Assembly (NCBI GenBank): GCA_035492655.1
Contig: DATJJB010000383.1
Location: forward strand, 38,121 to 102,120
Direction: 5' to 3'
DNA length: 64,000 bases
From: Kutzneria sp035492655
GTDB lineage: Bacteria; Actinomycetota; Actinomycetes; Mycobacteriales; Pseudonocardiaceae
The position numbers and the translations under genes were made by a program. The notes beneath the pieces were generated by a model. That model searched no databases, was not told where the DNA came from, and was given only the letters and a program-made list of their open reading frames with translations. Below, one piece after another: positions 25,633-35,537 of this stretch. Position 1 is the stretch's first letter; each line of letters opens with the position of its first letter.

Positions 25633-28600
25633 TCCTCGCTCTCGGCCAACAGGGTGAACACCACCGGCTCGGCGACGCCGCGCAGCGTGGTCGGGAAGCT
25701 GGCGATGCGCGCCGGTCCGGACCGGAACAGCACCCAGCGATCGTCGCGGACCTCGTCGACGGTCAGCGGCTCGCGGCCGGCGCGGCCGTTCTTGCGCAGG
25801 CACTCCACCGCCGTCCACACCCGGGTCGCGGCCATCGCCAGCGGCTCGCCGCCCTGCTCGGAGACCAGCTGAGCCAACGCCCAGCCGTCCGGTCCGAGCA
25901 GTCCGATCCAGTCCAGCTCGGGCCGCTCCACGACCGCCTCGACGTCACAGCCGACCGGCACCTCGCCGGCCGTCACGAACGTGACTCCCGCGCCGTGGGC
26001 GGCCGACATGCGCGTGCCGGCGTGCGCGCCGTTGAGTTCCGGCTTGCCATCCGGCCGGTAGTGCACGACGGCGTGCTTGCCGAGCGTCCAGCGCACGGCT
26101 TCGCTGGTGTGCGCCCGCCGGATGGCGACCGCGCGACCGGTCCACTGGCCGTCGTCGTCGCCGTACGGCGTGACGGCCACCCGTAGCGACGCCGGCAGCA
26201 CCTGCTCGGTACGGCGCTCCAGGTACGGGCCGAGCAGCGTGGGCAGCCACGGCCCGGCGCCGTCCTGCTTGCGCACCGCCTGCAACCGCAGGCCGGTCCA
26301 CCGCTCGACCAGCCGGCCGGTCTCGTCCCGCACGTCGAGGTCGTAGAGGTACGTGTCGTCGCGGCGCCACCGTTCCCGGGCGTGCAGCGTGACGACGCCG
26401 GGCGCGGTCGCCGGATCGGCCAGGTACAGCGCCTCGATGCCGGCCGGCAGCAGGGTCGCGTCCGGCACACAGCACTGGATGCTGTGCATCAGCGCGTCCC
26501 GGGTGCCCGGATCGGCCAGCACCAGCTCGTCGGGCAGGTAGCCGGCGAACCAAGGCTGGCTGGCCGTCGCCGAGATCTCCGCGACACAGCTGGTCGCGGC
26601 CAGCGCGCGGTAGCCGGTCAGCCGTTGGAACCGGCTGCCCTGGAACAACACCGGCCCGTACAGCTCGTCGGCGCGCAGTGGCAACATCGGCCCGTCGGCC
26701 GGGGCCGCCGTGTCGACAACCGGCGGCTGCCCGTAGCGCAGGGTGGCCCGGAAGTGGTCGGCCTGGAAGGCCGTCTCCCCGCTGCGGATCACCGCCCGCA
26801 CCACGCCCGGCTCGGTGACCAGCACCGCGACCCGGATGACCGTGCTGCCGTCCACCGGCACCACGATCGGCCGCAGGAACTCCATATCGGTCAGCACGGG
26901 CGTGCCGGCCAGCCCCGTGACGGCGGCGCCGGCCTGCGCCATCGCCTCCATGCCCAGCACGGCCGGGAACAACAGGTCGCCGTCGAGCAGATGGTCCGGC
27001 AGGTAGAGGTCGCTGCCGCCGGACAGCTCGGTGTCGACGACGAGCTCGACGTCCGGGTAGTGCACCTGCGGGCTCTCCAGGAACCGCCGCAACGGCAGTT
27101 CCCGCTGCGGCATGGTGAGCGTGGGCAGGCCGTCGGCCCGGCCCATGATCACCATCGCGTCGGGCGCGGCCGGGTCGGCGATGACCCGGCGCAGGATGTC
27201 GATGCCGTCCTCCAGCGGGATCGGCGCGATGCCGTCCCGGATCAGCGATTCCAGCACGCCGAGCCGCTCGCCCATGCCGGCGCCGGCCCACACCGACCAC
27301 TCCAGCGCCAGGCAGCGGCAGTTCGGGAAGTCCCGGCCGACGCGGTGGGTGAGCTCGGTGAGCCAGTCGTTGGCCACCGCGTAGTCGGCCTGCCCGCGCA
27401 GACCGCCCCGGCCGATGATGCTGCCGAACGTGACCAGCAGCCGCAGCGTCGCCGGATCGGTCGCGGTCAGCACCGCGTCGAGGCCGTCGATCTTCGGCGC
27501 CAGCGTCCGCTTGAACGAGGACTCGTCCAGGTTGGCCAGGGCCAGCGGCACGTTGCGGCCGGCGCCGTGCAGCACCGCCGTGACCGGGCCGAGCTCACGG
27601 CCGATCTCGTCGACCGCCGCCTTGACCTCGTCCAGCGCGGTGACATCGGCCCGTGCGTAATGGAAGCGCACGCCGGCCGCGGTCATCCGGTCCAGGTTCG
27701 CCGCCAGTTCGGCGTCCTGGGCCGGGTCGGACCGGCCGAGCAGGCCGATCGCCGCACCGGACGAGCGGGCCAGGGCCAGCGCCGACTCCGCGGTGATGCC
27801 CTTGCCGCCGCCGGTCACCAGCAGCACGTCGTCGCCGCTGAGCCCGTCGGATGCGTTGTCGGCCAAGGCGATCGGTCGCAACACCGGCAGCCGCCGGGTT
27901 CCGTCGGCGGCGTAGTGCACCTCGATGAAGCCGTCGGTGGCGGCCACGTCGGCGGCGATCCGCGCCGGCAACGTGTCGTCCGGCAGTTCGTCGCCGACCG
28001 GCAAGGCCAGTTGCACCACCGTGGTGGCGACCGCCGGGTACTCCAGGTGCAGGGTCTTGGCCAGGCCGGCCGCGTTGAGCCGGTCGCCGACCGCGACGAA
28101 GCGAACGTCGCCCTTCGCCGACACCACCGCCCGCGCCGCCGCCAGCATGGTCGCGACCTGGCTCTCGTCGGTGTCACGCGGCAGGCACAGCAGCACACCG
28201 TCACCCAGTCCGGCCACGCTCAGCGTGTCCAGCAGCGCGGCGGCGATCGGGTGTCGTTTGGGCGCGAACAGCCGCCATTCGCCGTCCTGGCCGGACGCCG
28301 CCGCCCGCGCCGGCACGGGCTCGGGCACCAGATCGACCGTGAAGGCCCGCACCCAGGGCGCGACGCCGGCCGCCGCGGCCGGCTGCTGGTCCGTGGTCGC
28401 GGTGTCGGCCAGCTGGTCGAGCATCTCGGCCAGCTCGGCGATGGTGGCGGTGGCGTAGGCCGAGGTGACGGCCGGCGGCGGCAGCTGGAGCTCCCGGCAG
28501 GCCTGGTTGACGATCTGGCCGAGGGTGATCGAGCTCAGGTGCAGCTCGTCCAGCGGCTGGCTGTCCGCCCGCACCGCCTCCAACGGCAGTTCGGCCCGCT

Positions 28601-31433
28601 CGGAAGCCAACCGCCGCAACAGTTCCAGGCTGTTCGCGCCGGCATCGCCGGTGGACGCCGCCGCCGGCTCGGCCGCAACGGTCATGCCCTCGCCGAAGTG
28701 GCCGTCCGGCGCGGATTCGGCCGGGCTGGCGAAGAACCGGAAGGTCTTGTCCAGCGCCAGCGGCCGGGCGTACCGGTCGGCGAACAGCGCGTCGTGGCGT
28801 ACCGGCGCGCCCAGCGCGTAGGCCGCGCCGACCGCCCGCAGCAGGCCGGCCAGGGAGTTCCCGTCCGTCTCCAGGGCGATCGCCGGCACCGACGGCGCGA
28901 TCTCGGCGGCCAGTCCGCGCAGGATCCGACCGGGGCCGACCTCGATCAGCAGGTCGAGCTCCGGGGCCATGGCCTCGACCGCGTCGGCGAACCGCACCGG
29001 ATCGAGCACCTGCCGCTGCAACAGCTCCGGCACGTGCGTGTCGGCCGGCAACTCGGCCCCGGTGACGGTGGAGACCATCCGACCGGTCAGCGGCGTGAAC
29101 GTCTGGCCGTCCAGGTACTCACGCAGTGCGACGGCCGCGGGCGCGACCAGCTCGGAGTGGAACGCGTGCGAGACGTTGATCCGCACCACCGAGAAACCCC
29201 GTGCGGTGGCGGCCTTGCCGACCCGCTCGACCGCGGCCTCCGGCCCGGACACCACGGTCTGCGTCGGGCTGTTGTAGCCGGCGATCACCACCCGCTCCCC
29301 CGCCAGCAGCGGCCGGACGTCGTCAGGCGCGGCGGCGATGCTGGCCATCGTGCCGCCGCCTTCGCTGGCGTCGGCCATGAACCGGCCCCGTGCGGCGGCC
29401 GCCGCCAACAGCGTCGGCTCGTCCATCGCGCCGGCCCAGTGCAACGCGGTCAGCTCGCCCAGGCTGTGTCCGGCCGCGGTCACCGCCTCGATGCCCAGTT
29501 CGGCCAGGACCCGCAGGCCGGCGACCGAGCCCGTGACGATGCGCGGCTGTGCGACGGCCGTGGCGACCTGGTCGGCGTCGGCCGGCAGCGCGAGTTCCCG
29601 GTACAACCGGTCCACAGCGGCGAAGCGTCGCCGCAACGCGCCGCCGTCGGCGCTGCGTCCCGCGCCCTGGCCCGGGAACAGTAGGCCGATGCGGGGCGCG
29701 ATAGCCGTGTTGCCAAGGAAAATCCCGCCGGCCGGGTCCAGCGCCGACCGCGCGCCGGCGTCGAGCTGATCGAGCAGCCCGGCCAGCCGGGCGGCCGCCT
29801 CGGCCGGCGAGGCGGCCAGGATCGCCGCCCGGATCGGCCGGTCGGCCAACTTCTGGTGCAGGGTCACGGCCAGGTCGGTCAGCTCGGCGTAGGACAGCCG
29901 CGGGGCCAGCGCGGCCAGCTGGGCCACGGTGCCGCGCAGCTCGGCGACGGTGTCCGCGTCGATCAGCAGCAGCTCGCAGTCCTGCCGGGACCGCACCAAC
30001 TCCACCACGTCGGCGTCGATGTGCTCGCGGCGCTGATCATCGGCCTGGTCGACCACGACGTGCGCGTTGATGCCGCCGAAGCCCATCGACGAGACACCGG
30101 CCCGCACCGGCTGGTCGGCCGGCCACAGCTCGGGCCCGTTGGGCACGCGCAGCGCCGGCGAGTCGCCGGTCAGCTCGGCGTGCGGGTCGACGTGGCCGGT
30201 GGCCGGCGGGATCACCTGGTGGTGCACCGCCAGAATCGCCTTGAGCAGCCCGGCGACGCCGGCGGCGGCCTTGGTGTGGCCGATGTTGCCCTTGATCGTG
30301 CTGATCGCGGCGGCCGGCGCGGTCGGGTCGGCGGCCCGCCGGGCCTCGCTGAAGGCCCGCAGCTCGGTGGCGTCGCCGACAGCCGTGCCGGTGCCGTGGC
30401 CCTCCAGATAGGCCACGGTGTCCAGGCCGAACCCGGCCGCGGCATAGGCCCGCGTCAGCGCCAGGCGGTGCCCGTCGGCCTCCGGCCGGGTGATACCGCC
30501 CTTGCCGTCGGACGAGTAGCCCCAGCCGGCGATCGTGGCGTAGCGGTGACGACCCTGCGCGACGGCGTCCTCCTCGCGCATCAGCACCAGCATGCCGCAG
30601 CCCTCGCCGGGCCAGAACCCGTTGGAGTTGCGGTCGTACACCCGCATCTCGCCGGTGGCCAGCGCACCGGTCTTGGCGAAGCCGATCACCTCGAACGGGT
30701 CGATGCTCAGGTCGACGCCGCCGACCACGGCCGCGTCGAGCTGCCCGGCGGTCAGCGCGTTGCAGGCCGTGACCGCGGACAGCAGCGAGGACGAGCAGGC
30801 GCCGTCCACGGTGAAGCCGCCGCCCTTGAAGTCGAAGTAGTTGCAGATCCGGCCGGCGATCGTGTTGGCAAGGCCGCCGGCCAGGGTGTCCTCGTTGATC
30901 GGCGGGAACGGCTGCTTGTACCGGGCTTCCAGCTGATCGAGGAACGCCCCCAGCTGCGCGTCGTCCCAGCCCTGCTCGCGCAGGGCCGCGCCGACCGTGC
31001 GCCGGACGTAGGGCCAGCGCAACCGCAAGTTGTTGGCCCGGCTGAACTCTCCGGTGAGCGTGTTGCCGATGATGACGCCCGTGCGGTCCTTGGGCAGGCC
31101 CTCGCCGGCCGGGAAGCCGGCGTCGATCAGCGCGCGGGCGGCGGTGTCCAACGCCAGCCAGTGCGTCAGGTCCGTCGACCGGTACGTGCTGCCGGCGATC
31201 CGGTAGGCGACGCGGTCGAACTCCCAGCCCTCGATCACCGCCGCCGTCGCCGAGTAGAAACGGTCCGGCGCCTGCGGATCCGGCGAGTAGTAGTCCTCGG
31301 CCCGCATCCGCTCGTCGGGGAGCCGGCGGAAGGCCCGACGGCCGGCCAACACGTTGTGCCACAACTGGTCCGGTGACTCGGCGTCCGGGTAGCGGCAGGA
31401 CAGGCCGACCACCGCGATTCTGCTGGCGCTCAT
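25629..31433 (-). CDS. pksE: iterative type I enediyne polyketide synthase PksE
   Basis: 1934 residues; the ATG at 31433 (MSASRIAVVGLSCRYPDA) overlaps the unbU stop. Domains in order: KS with catalytic Cys213 (DGACSSSL); AT with Ser657 (GHSLGEL); ACP with the enediyne-type LHLSSI motif and phosphopantetheine site probably Ser968; KR with TGGGKGIT near 1205; DH with His1481 in H-x3-G-x4-P; and an integral phosphopantetheinyl transferase with Asp1830 (GCDVE) and Glu1877 (WTAVECLRK). This domain order and length are diagnostic of enediyne synthases such as SgcE and CalE8, which build a linear polyene from acetyl/malonyl-CoA. All active-site residues are intact, so the enzyme should work. Confidence 0.98.
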   Translation of the reverse strand: MSASRIAVVGLSCRYPDAESPDQLWHNVLAGRRAFRRLPDERMRAEDYYSPDPQAPDRFYSATAAVIEGWEFDRVAYRIAGSTYRSTDLTHWLALDTAARALIDAGFPAGEGLPKDRTGVIIGNTLTGEFSRANNLRLRWPYVRRTVGAALREQGWDDAQLGAFLDQLEARYKQPFPPINEDTLAGGLANTIAGRICNYFDFKGGGFTVDGACSSSLLSAVTACNALTAGQLDAAVVGGVDLSIDPFEVIGFAKTGALATGEMRVYDRNSNGFWPGEGCGMLVLMREEDAVAQGRHRYATIAGWGYSSDGKGGITRPEADGHRLALTRAYAAAGFGLDTVAYLEGHGTGTAVGDATELRAFSEARRAADPTAPAAAISTIKGNIGHTKAAAGVAGLLKAILAVHHQVIPPATGHVDPHAELTGDSPALRVPNGPELWPADQPVRAGVSSMGFGGINAHVVVDQADDQRREHIDADVVELVRSRQDCELLLIDADTVAELRGTVAQLAALAPRLSYAELTDLAVTLHQKLADRPIRAAILAASPAEAAARLAGLLDQLDAGARSALDPAGGIFLGNTAIAPRIGLLFPGQGAGRSADGGALRRRFAAVDRLYRELALPADADQVATAVAQPRIVTGSVAGLRVLAELGIEAVTAAGHSLGELTALHWAGAMDEPTLLAAAAARGRFMADASEGGGTMASIAAAPDDVRPLLAGERVVIAGYNSPTQTVVSGPEAAVERVGKAATARGFSVVRINVSHAFHSELVAPAAVALREYLDGQTFTPLTGRMVSTVTGAELPADTHVPELLQRQVLDPVRFADAVEAMAPELDLLIEVGPGRILRGLAAEIAPSVPAIALETDGNSLAGLLRAVGAAYALGAPVRHDALFADRYARPLALDKTFRFFASPAESAPDGHFGEGMTVAAEPAAASTGDAGANSLELLRRLASERAELPLEAVRADSQPLDELHLSSITLGQIVNQACRELQLPPPAVTSAYATATIAELAEMLDQLADTATTDQQPAAAAGVAPWVRAFTVDLVPEPVPARAAASGQDGEWRLFAPKRHPIAAALLDTLSVAGLGDGVLLCLPRDTDESQVATMLAAARAVVSAKGDVRFVAVGDRLNAAGLAKTLHLEYPAVATTVVQLALPVGDELPDDTLPARIAADVAATDGFIEVHYAADGTRRLPVLRPIALADNASDGLSGDDVLLVTGGGKGITAESALALARSSGAAIGLLGRSDPAQDAELAANLDRMTAAGVRFHYARADVTALDEVKAAVDEIGRELGPVTAVLHGAGRNVPLALANLDESSFKRTLAPKIDGLDAVLTATDPATLRLLVTFGSIIGRGGLRGQADYAVANDWLTELTHRVGRDFPNCRCLALEWSVWAGAGMGERLGVLESLIRDGIAPIPLEDGIDILRRVIADPAAPDAMVIMGRADGLPTLTMPQRELPLRRFLESPQVHYPDVELVVDTELSGGSDLYLPDHLLDGDLLFPAVLGMEAMAQAGAAVTGLAGTPVLTDMEFLRPIVVPVDGSTVIRVAVLVTEPGVVRAVIRSGETAFQADHFRATLRYGQPPVVDTAAPADGPMLPLRADELYGPVLFQGSRFQRLTGYRALAATSCVAEISATASQPWFAGYLPDELVLADPGTRDALMHSIQCCVPDATLLPAGIEALYLADPATAPGVVTLHARERWRRDDTYLYDLDVRDETGRLVERWTGLRLQAVRKQDGAGPWLPTLLGPYLERRTEQVLPASLRVAVTPYGDDDGQWTGRAVAIRRAHTSEAVRWTLGKHAVVHYRPDGKPELNGAHAGTRMSAAHGAGVTFVTAGEVPVGCDVEAVVERPELDWIGLLGPDGWALAQLVSEQGGEPLAMAATRVWTAVECLRKNGRAGREPLTVDEVRDDRWVLFRSGPARIASFPTTLRGVAEPVVFTLLAESEE

Positions 31434-32416
31434 GCGCTCGCCGCCTCGACCGCGGGCGTGAGTTCGACGGCCCGGCTCGTCTCGGCCGCGGCGCGCGCCT
31501 TGGCCCGGAAGTGCGCGACCCACCAGCCGATGCCGCGGATGGCGCAGACGATGCACACCGCGAAGAACAGCGTGTACACCACGTTGAAGACCATCAGGAC
31601 GCCGTACACGGTGGCCACCGACGCGCCGAACATGAACTGGTTGCGCGCCTTCACCGGCGTGGTGCCGGGATCGGTGATCATGTAGTTGGTGAACAGCACG
31701 AACGCGACGCCGGTCATCGGGCCCAGCGCCGAGTACAGCGACACGTCGAACAGGCCGTGCCGGACGAACGCCTGGATGGCGAAGCCGCCCATCCAGCCGA
31801 CGATCAGCGGCACCTTGCCGGTCAGCAGCCCGTTGATCACCGTGCCGGCGGTGGCGATGACCAGCGGGATCATCACCCGCCAGAAGGTGTTGGCGATCTC
31901 GGTGAACTCGTACGGCGGCGCGATGCTGGCCCAGCCGCTGAACACCACGAACACCATGGTGATGCCCAGGTTCGACGGGTTCATGAAGTGCCGCATCCGG
32001 CCGTAGACCGGCGCCTGCAGCACGTGCTTGGCGCTGACGCCGAGGATCACGCCGAAGGCGACCGCCCAGAACTGGTTGTTGACGTAGATGAGCATGTTGA
32101 CGGCCAGCGCGGTGATGTGCGCCGGCAGCAGGAACTCGTACAGGCCACGGAAGCCACGGCCGCGGAAGCGCGGCTCCCGGCGGTTGGCCCAGGCGCTGAC
32201 CAGCTCGAAGACGATCTCGGTCGCGTAGCCGGTGAGCACCGCGAGGATCGGCCACAGCCACGGCTGCTCGAAGCCGAGCAGGGTGTAGCCGAAGATGTTG
32301 AACACGCTGATCGAGATGGCGAAGTTGCGCAGCGCGAGATAGCGCTTGTCCGGCTTCGGTGTGGCCGGCGGCGGCGCGGCCGTCTCCTGCTTCGCCCGGT
32401 CGATGGTGGCGGTCAT
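31430..32416 (-). CDS. unbU: enediyne membrane protein UnbU (E5-like)
   Basis: 328 residues with about seven to eight transmembrane helices. The protein matches the UnbU family by its position in the conserved L-V-U-pksE-TE cassette and by segments such as LGFEQPWLWPILAVLTGYATEI, MNPSNLGI and NYMITDPGTTP. The last two recall RnfD/NqrB-type ion-pumping flavoproteins, where a threonine in an SMATDP-type motif carries flavin; here the equivalent reads MITDPGTTP. The biochemical role is not established. Start and stop overlap unbV and pksE. Confidence 0.93.
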   Translation of the reverse strand: MTATIDRAKQETAAPPPATPKPDKRYLALRNFAISISVFNIFGYTLLGFEQPWLWPILAVLTGYATEIVFELVSAWANRREPRFRGRGFRGLYEFLLPAHITALAVNMLIYVNNQFWAVAFGVILGVSAKHVLQAPVYGRMRHFMNPSNLGITMVFVVFSGWASIAPPYEFTEIANTFWRVMIPLVIATAGTVINGLLTGKVPLIVGWMGGFAIQAFVRHGLFDVSLYSALGPMTGVAFVLFTNYMITDPGTTPVKARNQFMFGASVATVYGVLMVFNVVYTLFFAVCIVCAIRGIGWWVAHFRAKARAAAETSRAVELTPAVEAASA

Positions 32417-34401
32417 CGGTTGGAAACCCCCTCGGCGGTGGCGGACAGCATCAGCGAGTGCGCGCCGGTGGACAGCTGCATGGTCTGGTTGTGGTCCTGG
32501 CCCGCGGTGTCACGCCAGTTCAGCGTCACGGTCACCGGGCCGGTGTACTTGCCGAGTCCGAAGTGGACGTCGAAGCTGCGGTAGCCTGCGTGGCCGCCGC
32601 CCCCGTCGAGCTGGGAGACCTGCTTGGCCCCGTCCGGCGTGCTCACCGTGACGGTGGTGCCGTAGGCCGGTGCGCCGACGTTGCCGAGGCCCATGGCGGC
32701 GTCGCCGCCGGTGGCCGGCCGGAACAGGTGCAGGTCGAGGTAGCCGCCCCGGTTCGGGGACTGGTTGGCGTAGAAGGCCGGCGGGCCCCACTGGCGGGCC
32801 ACCGCGAAGTCGAGCGTGCCGGTGCCGGTGGTGTCGCCGGTGGCGATGGACCGGGTCGGGATCGGCGCGGTGATGCCGAGTTCCTTGCTGATGTTGACGT
32901 ACTTGCCGTCCGGGCCCTTGGCGTAGAAGGCCAGCACCTGGTTGCCGGCGATGTCGTCGCCCGGCTGGACGTTGGGCCACATGGCCGGGTTGGACAGCAG
33001 GTCGTCGTTGGTCATGGCCATCTCCTGCAGCCAGTTCCAGCGGTCGGTGTCGCCCTTGACGAAGCCGTCGGCCTGGATCACCGACTGCACGCCGTTGTTG
33101 AGGAAGTCGCCCATCTTCACGTCCCAGCACCAGCCGGTCCAGGCCAGGCCGTACTGCTGGGCCTGCTGCGTGAACGGCGCGATGCCGTTGTCCAGGTACT
33201 GCTTCATGTCGGCGTTGTCCTTGGCCTGGTTGACCCAGACGAAGTTGCTCTCCTGCAGGCCCCACTGGGTGGTGATGTTGCTGACCACCATGTCGTACTG
33301 CCCGGTGTGGTTGAGGTCGGCGAAGTCGACGCCCATGCCCTTGAACGAGCCCTTGCCGAGCACGAAGGACTTGGGCGTGGTCGGCGTGCGCTGGCCGATC
33401 GCCTCGGTGAACCTGATGTGCCCTGGCGTGGAGACGTTGTGCATCAGGTGGCCGTGGCCGAAGTCGTTGGCGATGTACAGCTCCGGCAGCCCGTTGCCGG
33501 TCAGGTCGGCCTGCGACACCGCCAGCGTCCAGCCGGTCGAGGTGTCGTACGGCAGGGCGTCGCGGTCCTCCACGTAGCCGGCCGTCGGCTGCTCGCCGCT
33601 GGTCGCGTTGTACCAGCGCAGCACGTGGTCGCCGCCGCCGTTGACCGCGCTGGACAGGGAGTTGTTCATCACGACGTTGGCCTGGCCGTGCGGGTCGAGC
33701 ACGTCCGAGTCCGGGAAGTAGTTGCCGACGAACACATCCGGGTGGCCGGTGCCGTCGTAGTCGCCGACCGCGACGGTGTCGGTGTTCCAGCGCGGGCCGT
33801 GGTAGCGGCCGTCCACCGACACCTGGGGCACCAGCTCGACCGGGTGATAGGCCGAGTTGGCCGGCGTGGTCGCGCTGGCCTTGGCCAGGAACAGGATCGG
33901 CGTGCGGCCCCAGAAGCTGACCAGCAGGTCCATCCGGCCGTCGCCGTTGTAGTCGCCGGGCGTGCAGCCGGTCGGCGCCATGGCGTCGTCCATCGGCAGC
34001 GTCGGCGCGGCATCGAGCACGAAAGGCGTGAACTGGTCGGATTTCGGGGCGGTCGGGGTGTAGGTGACGACCACGTCGTTGGTGCGGGTGTCCACGAAGC
34101 ACATCGAGTCGGCCCGGCCGTGGCCGGTCAGGTCGTTGATCGCGATGCCCGCGCCGACCGACGAGATCCAGGACACGATGTGGTCGTAGGCCGGGTTCAC
34201 CTGGCGGTGGGTGTTCATCCGCTGGCTGTCGTACCCGGGCGGCAGCGCGATCGGCAGCTCGGTGAACTTGTAGGCGTCGGCCACCTGCGCCGGGTCGGCG
34301 GTGGCGACCTGGCTCTGGGTGACGACGCCGACGCCGATCAGCAACACAATCGCCGCTATTCCGGGAACCAGCCTGCGAAGGCGGTCACGGGATCCTGCCA
34401 T
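32413..34401 (-). CDS. unbV: enediyne VCBS/ASPIC-repeat protein UnbV (E4-like)
   Basis: 662 residues. An N-terminal signal peptide or anchor (RRLVPGIAAIVLLIGVGVV) is followed by repeated FG-GAP/VCBS calcium-binding-like units (DLTGHGRADSM, DYNGDGRMDLL, DYDGTGHPDVF, DLTGNGLPEL, DLNHTGQYDMV, DTTGTGTLDFA) forming a beta-propeller. The C-terminal ASPIC/UnbV domain is GYRSFDVHFGLG to TVTLNWRD. It is conserved in every enediyne cassette but of unproven function; extracytoplasmic location is predicted. Its stop overlaps the unbU start (ATGA). Confidence 0.95.
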   Translation of the reverse strand: MAGSRDRLRRLVPGIAAIVLLIGVGVVTQSQVATADPAQVADAYKFTELPIALPPGYDSQRMNTHRQVNPAYDHIVSWISSVGAGIAINDLTGHGRADSMCFVDTRTNDVVVTYTPTAPKSDQFTPFVLDAAPTLPMDDAMAPTGCTPGDYNGDGRMDLLVSFWGRTPILFLAKASATTPANSAYHPVELVPQVSVDGRYHGPRWNTDTVAVGDYDGTGHPDVFVGNYFPDSDVLDPHGQANVVMNNSLSSAVNGGGDHVLRWYNATSGEQPTAGYVEDRDALPYDTSTGWTLAVSQADLTGNGLPELYIANDFGHGHLMHNVSTPGHIRFTEAIGQRTPTTPKSFVLGKGSFKGMGVDFADLNHTGQYDMVVSNITTQWGLQESNFVWVNQAKDNADMKQYLDNGIAPFTQQAQQYGLAWTGWCWDVKMGDFLNNGVQSVIQADGFVKGDTDRWNWLQEMAMTNDDLLSNPAMWPNVQPGDDIAGNQVLAFYAKGPDGKYVNISKELGITAPIPTRSIATGDTTGTGTLDFAVARQWGPPAFYANQSPNRGGYLDLHLFRPATGGDAAMGLGNVGAPAYGTTVTVSTPDGAKQVSQLDGGGGHAGYRSFDVHFGLGKYTGPVTVTLNWRDTAGQDHNQTMQLSTGAHSLMLSATAEGVSNR

Positions 34402-34583
34402 CAGCTCAACCTCCGGCCGATTGTCCGCGCGTGACGGATAAAGGTGTTATGACAATCGAAGAACATGGCTGTGTTCGGCACACCGCGGCCCGAATTCCCG
34501 CCGGCGGCGGTTATGCGCCGGTGTGCCCCCTACCAGCAGCATGCCGCACTCGGCCGGGAGTTGTTTCTTTTTAATTGCCCGAC
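34402..34583 (-). promoter_or_regulatory. intergenic region between unbL and unbV
   Basis: This 182-bp gap is one of the few breaks in the enediyne operon and is richer in A/T than its surroundings (for example GTTATGACAATCG near 34448 and TTGTTTCTTTTTAATTGCC near 34560). I see no gene in it. It may hold a second promoter for unbV-unbU-pksE or an RNA processing site; no clear -35/-10 pair can be asserted. Confidence 0.35.
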
Positions 34584-35534
34584 TCAGTCGAGTCGAAAAC
34601 GCGCGGCACGGGCCGCGGCGAATGCCGACCAGGACGCCAGCTCCACCACCGCACGGTCGTCACGGCGCACCGCGGCGATGTCCGGCTCGGTCACCTGGTA
34701 CGGGGCGAACGCGGTCAGCAGCGCCAGCCGGCCCGCCGCCTGATCGGCCGCGGCCAACTCCGCCACCAACGGCGTCAACCAGGCCCGGGAGAGACCGGGC
34801 GGTGTCCCGTCATGGCCGACCAACTCGGCCAGCAGCAACGCACGCACATCCGCCGGCACCGACCGCTCCCCCGCCGCCTCGAAGGCCGCCGCGGCCCGGG
34901 CGAACGCACCGGCGATCGAGGGACTTCCCTTGGCCCACAACAGATCCATCGGCAGCTCGGCCTCGGGCAGCAGGTCGAGCGACTGGCCAGGAGCGTGCCG
35001 ACGCCGGGCCCAGCCGCCCATGATCCGGCCGAGCACGCTCATGCCGGCCGCGGGCGCCGCCGCCGGCAGCGGGCTGTCCGGCAGGAACACGCTGACCATT
35101 CGGTTGAGGTAGTGGAACGTCACGGCGACGCCGGCCAACTCCGGCAGCCGGTCGCCCGGAAACGGCCTTGGCGCAAGGCCTTCCGCCCACGCGACGAGCC
35201 GCTCGTCCGGGCGCTGCCGCAGCGCCCGTGCGGTGGCGCCGTGCACCGCAACGCAATACGGGCACGCGTTGACGCGCGACACCGCCTCGGCGACGGTCTC
35301 GCGCGTCACCCGGTCGCTCACGCCGTCCGCGACCAGGGCCTCGCGCAGCATCAGCCAGCTCGCCGCGAGCACGGTCGGCGCCGGCGAGTGCAGCGCCATC
35401 GGCGGGGCCAGCATGCCGAAGTCCCGCTCCACCTGCCGGTAGACCGTGCCGACCAGTCCGCGCGCGGCGGCCGCCCGCACCGGGGTGACGTGCCGGACCT
35501 GGTCGACCGATCGCCGCAGGGCTCGTTTCAACAT
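34584..35534 (-). CDS. unbL: enediyne protein UnbL (E3-like), AhpD-like fold
   Basis: 316 residues. The central NACPYCVAVHG gives a Cys91-x2-Cys94-x3-His98 motif typical of AhpD/carboxymuconolactone-decarboxylase-like proteins, and a second helical half (residues ~170-300) looks like a degenerate repeat. UnbL proteins are part of the five-gene enediyne cassette with no settled function; the intact CxxC suggests peroxidase or thiol-redox chemistry (inference). The start lies 3 bp after the GMC stop and a 182-bp gap separates it from unbV. Confidence 0.92.
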   Translation of the reverse strand: MLKRALRRSVDQVRHVTPVRAAAARGLVGTVYRQVERDFGMLAPPMALHSPAPTVLAASWLMLREALVADGVSDRVTRETVAEAVSRVNACPYCVAVHGATARALRQRPDERLVAWAEGLAPRPFPGDRLPELAGVAVTFHYLNRMVSVFLPDSPLPAAAPAAGMSVLGRIMGGWARRRHAPGQSLDLLPEAELPMDLLWAKGSPSIAGAFARAAAAFEAAGERSVPADVRALLLAELVGHDGTPPGLSRAWLTPLVAELAAADQAAGRLALLTAFAPYQVTEPDIAAVRRDDRAVVELASWSAFAAARAARFRLD

Positions 35535-35537
35535 CGC

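Noticed and set aside
26382..29684. 1100-codon open frame antisense to pksE
   Set aside because: It lies wholly within pksE on the other strand, is rich in Arg/Gly/Gln/His as expected for a GC-rich shadow, and has no family motifs.
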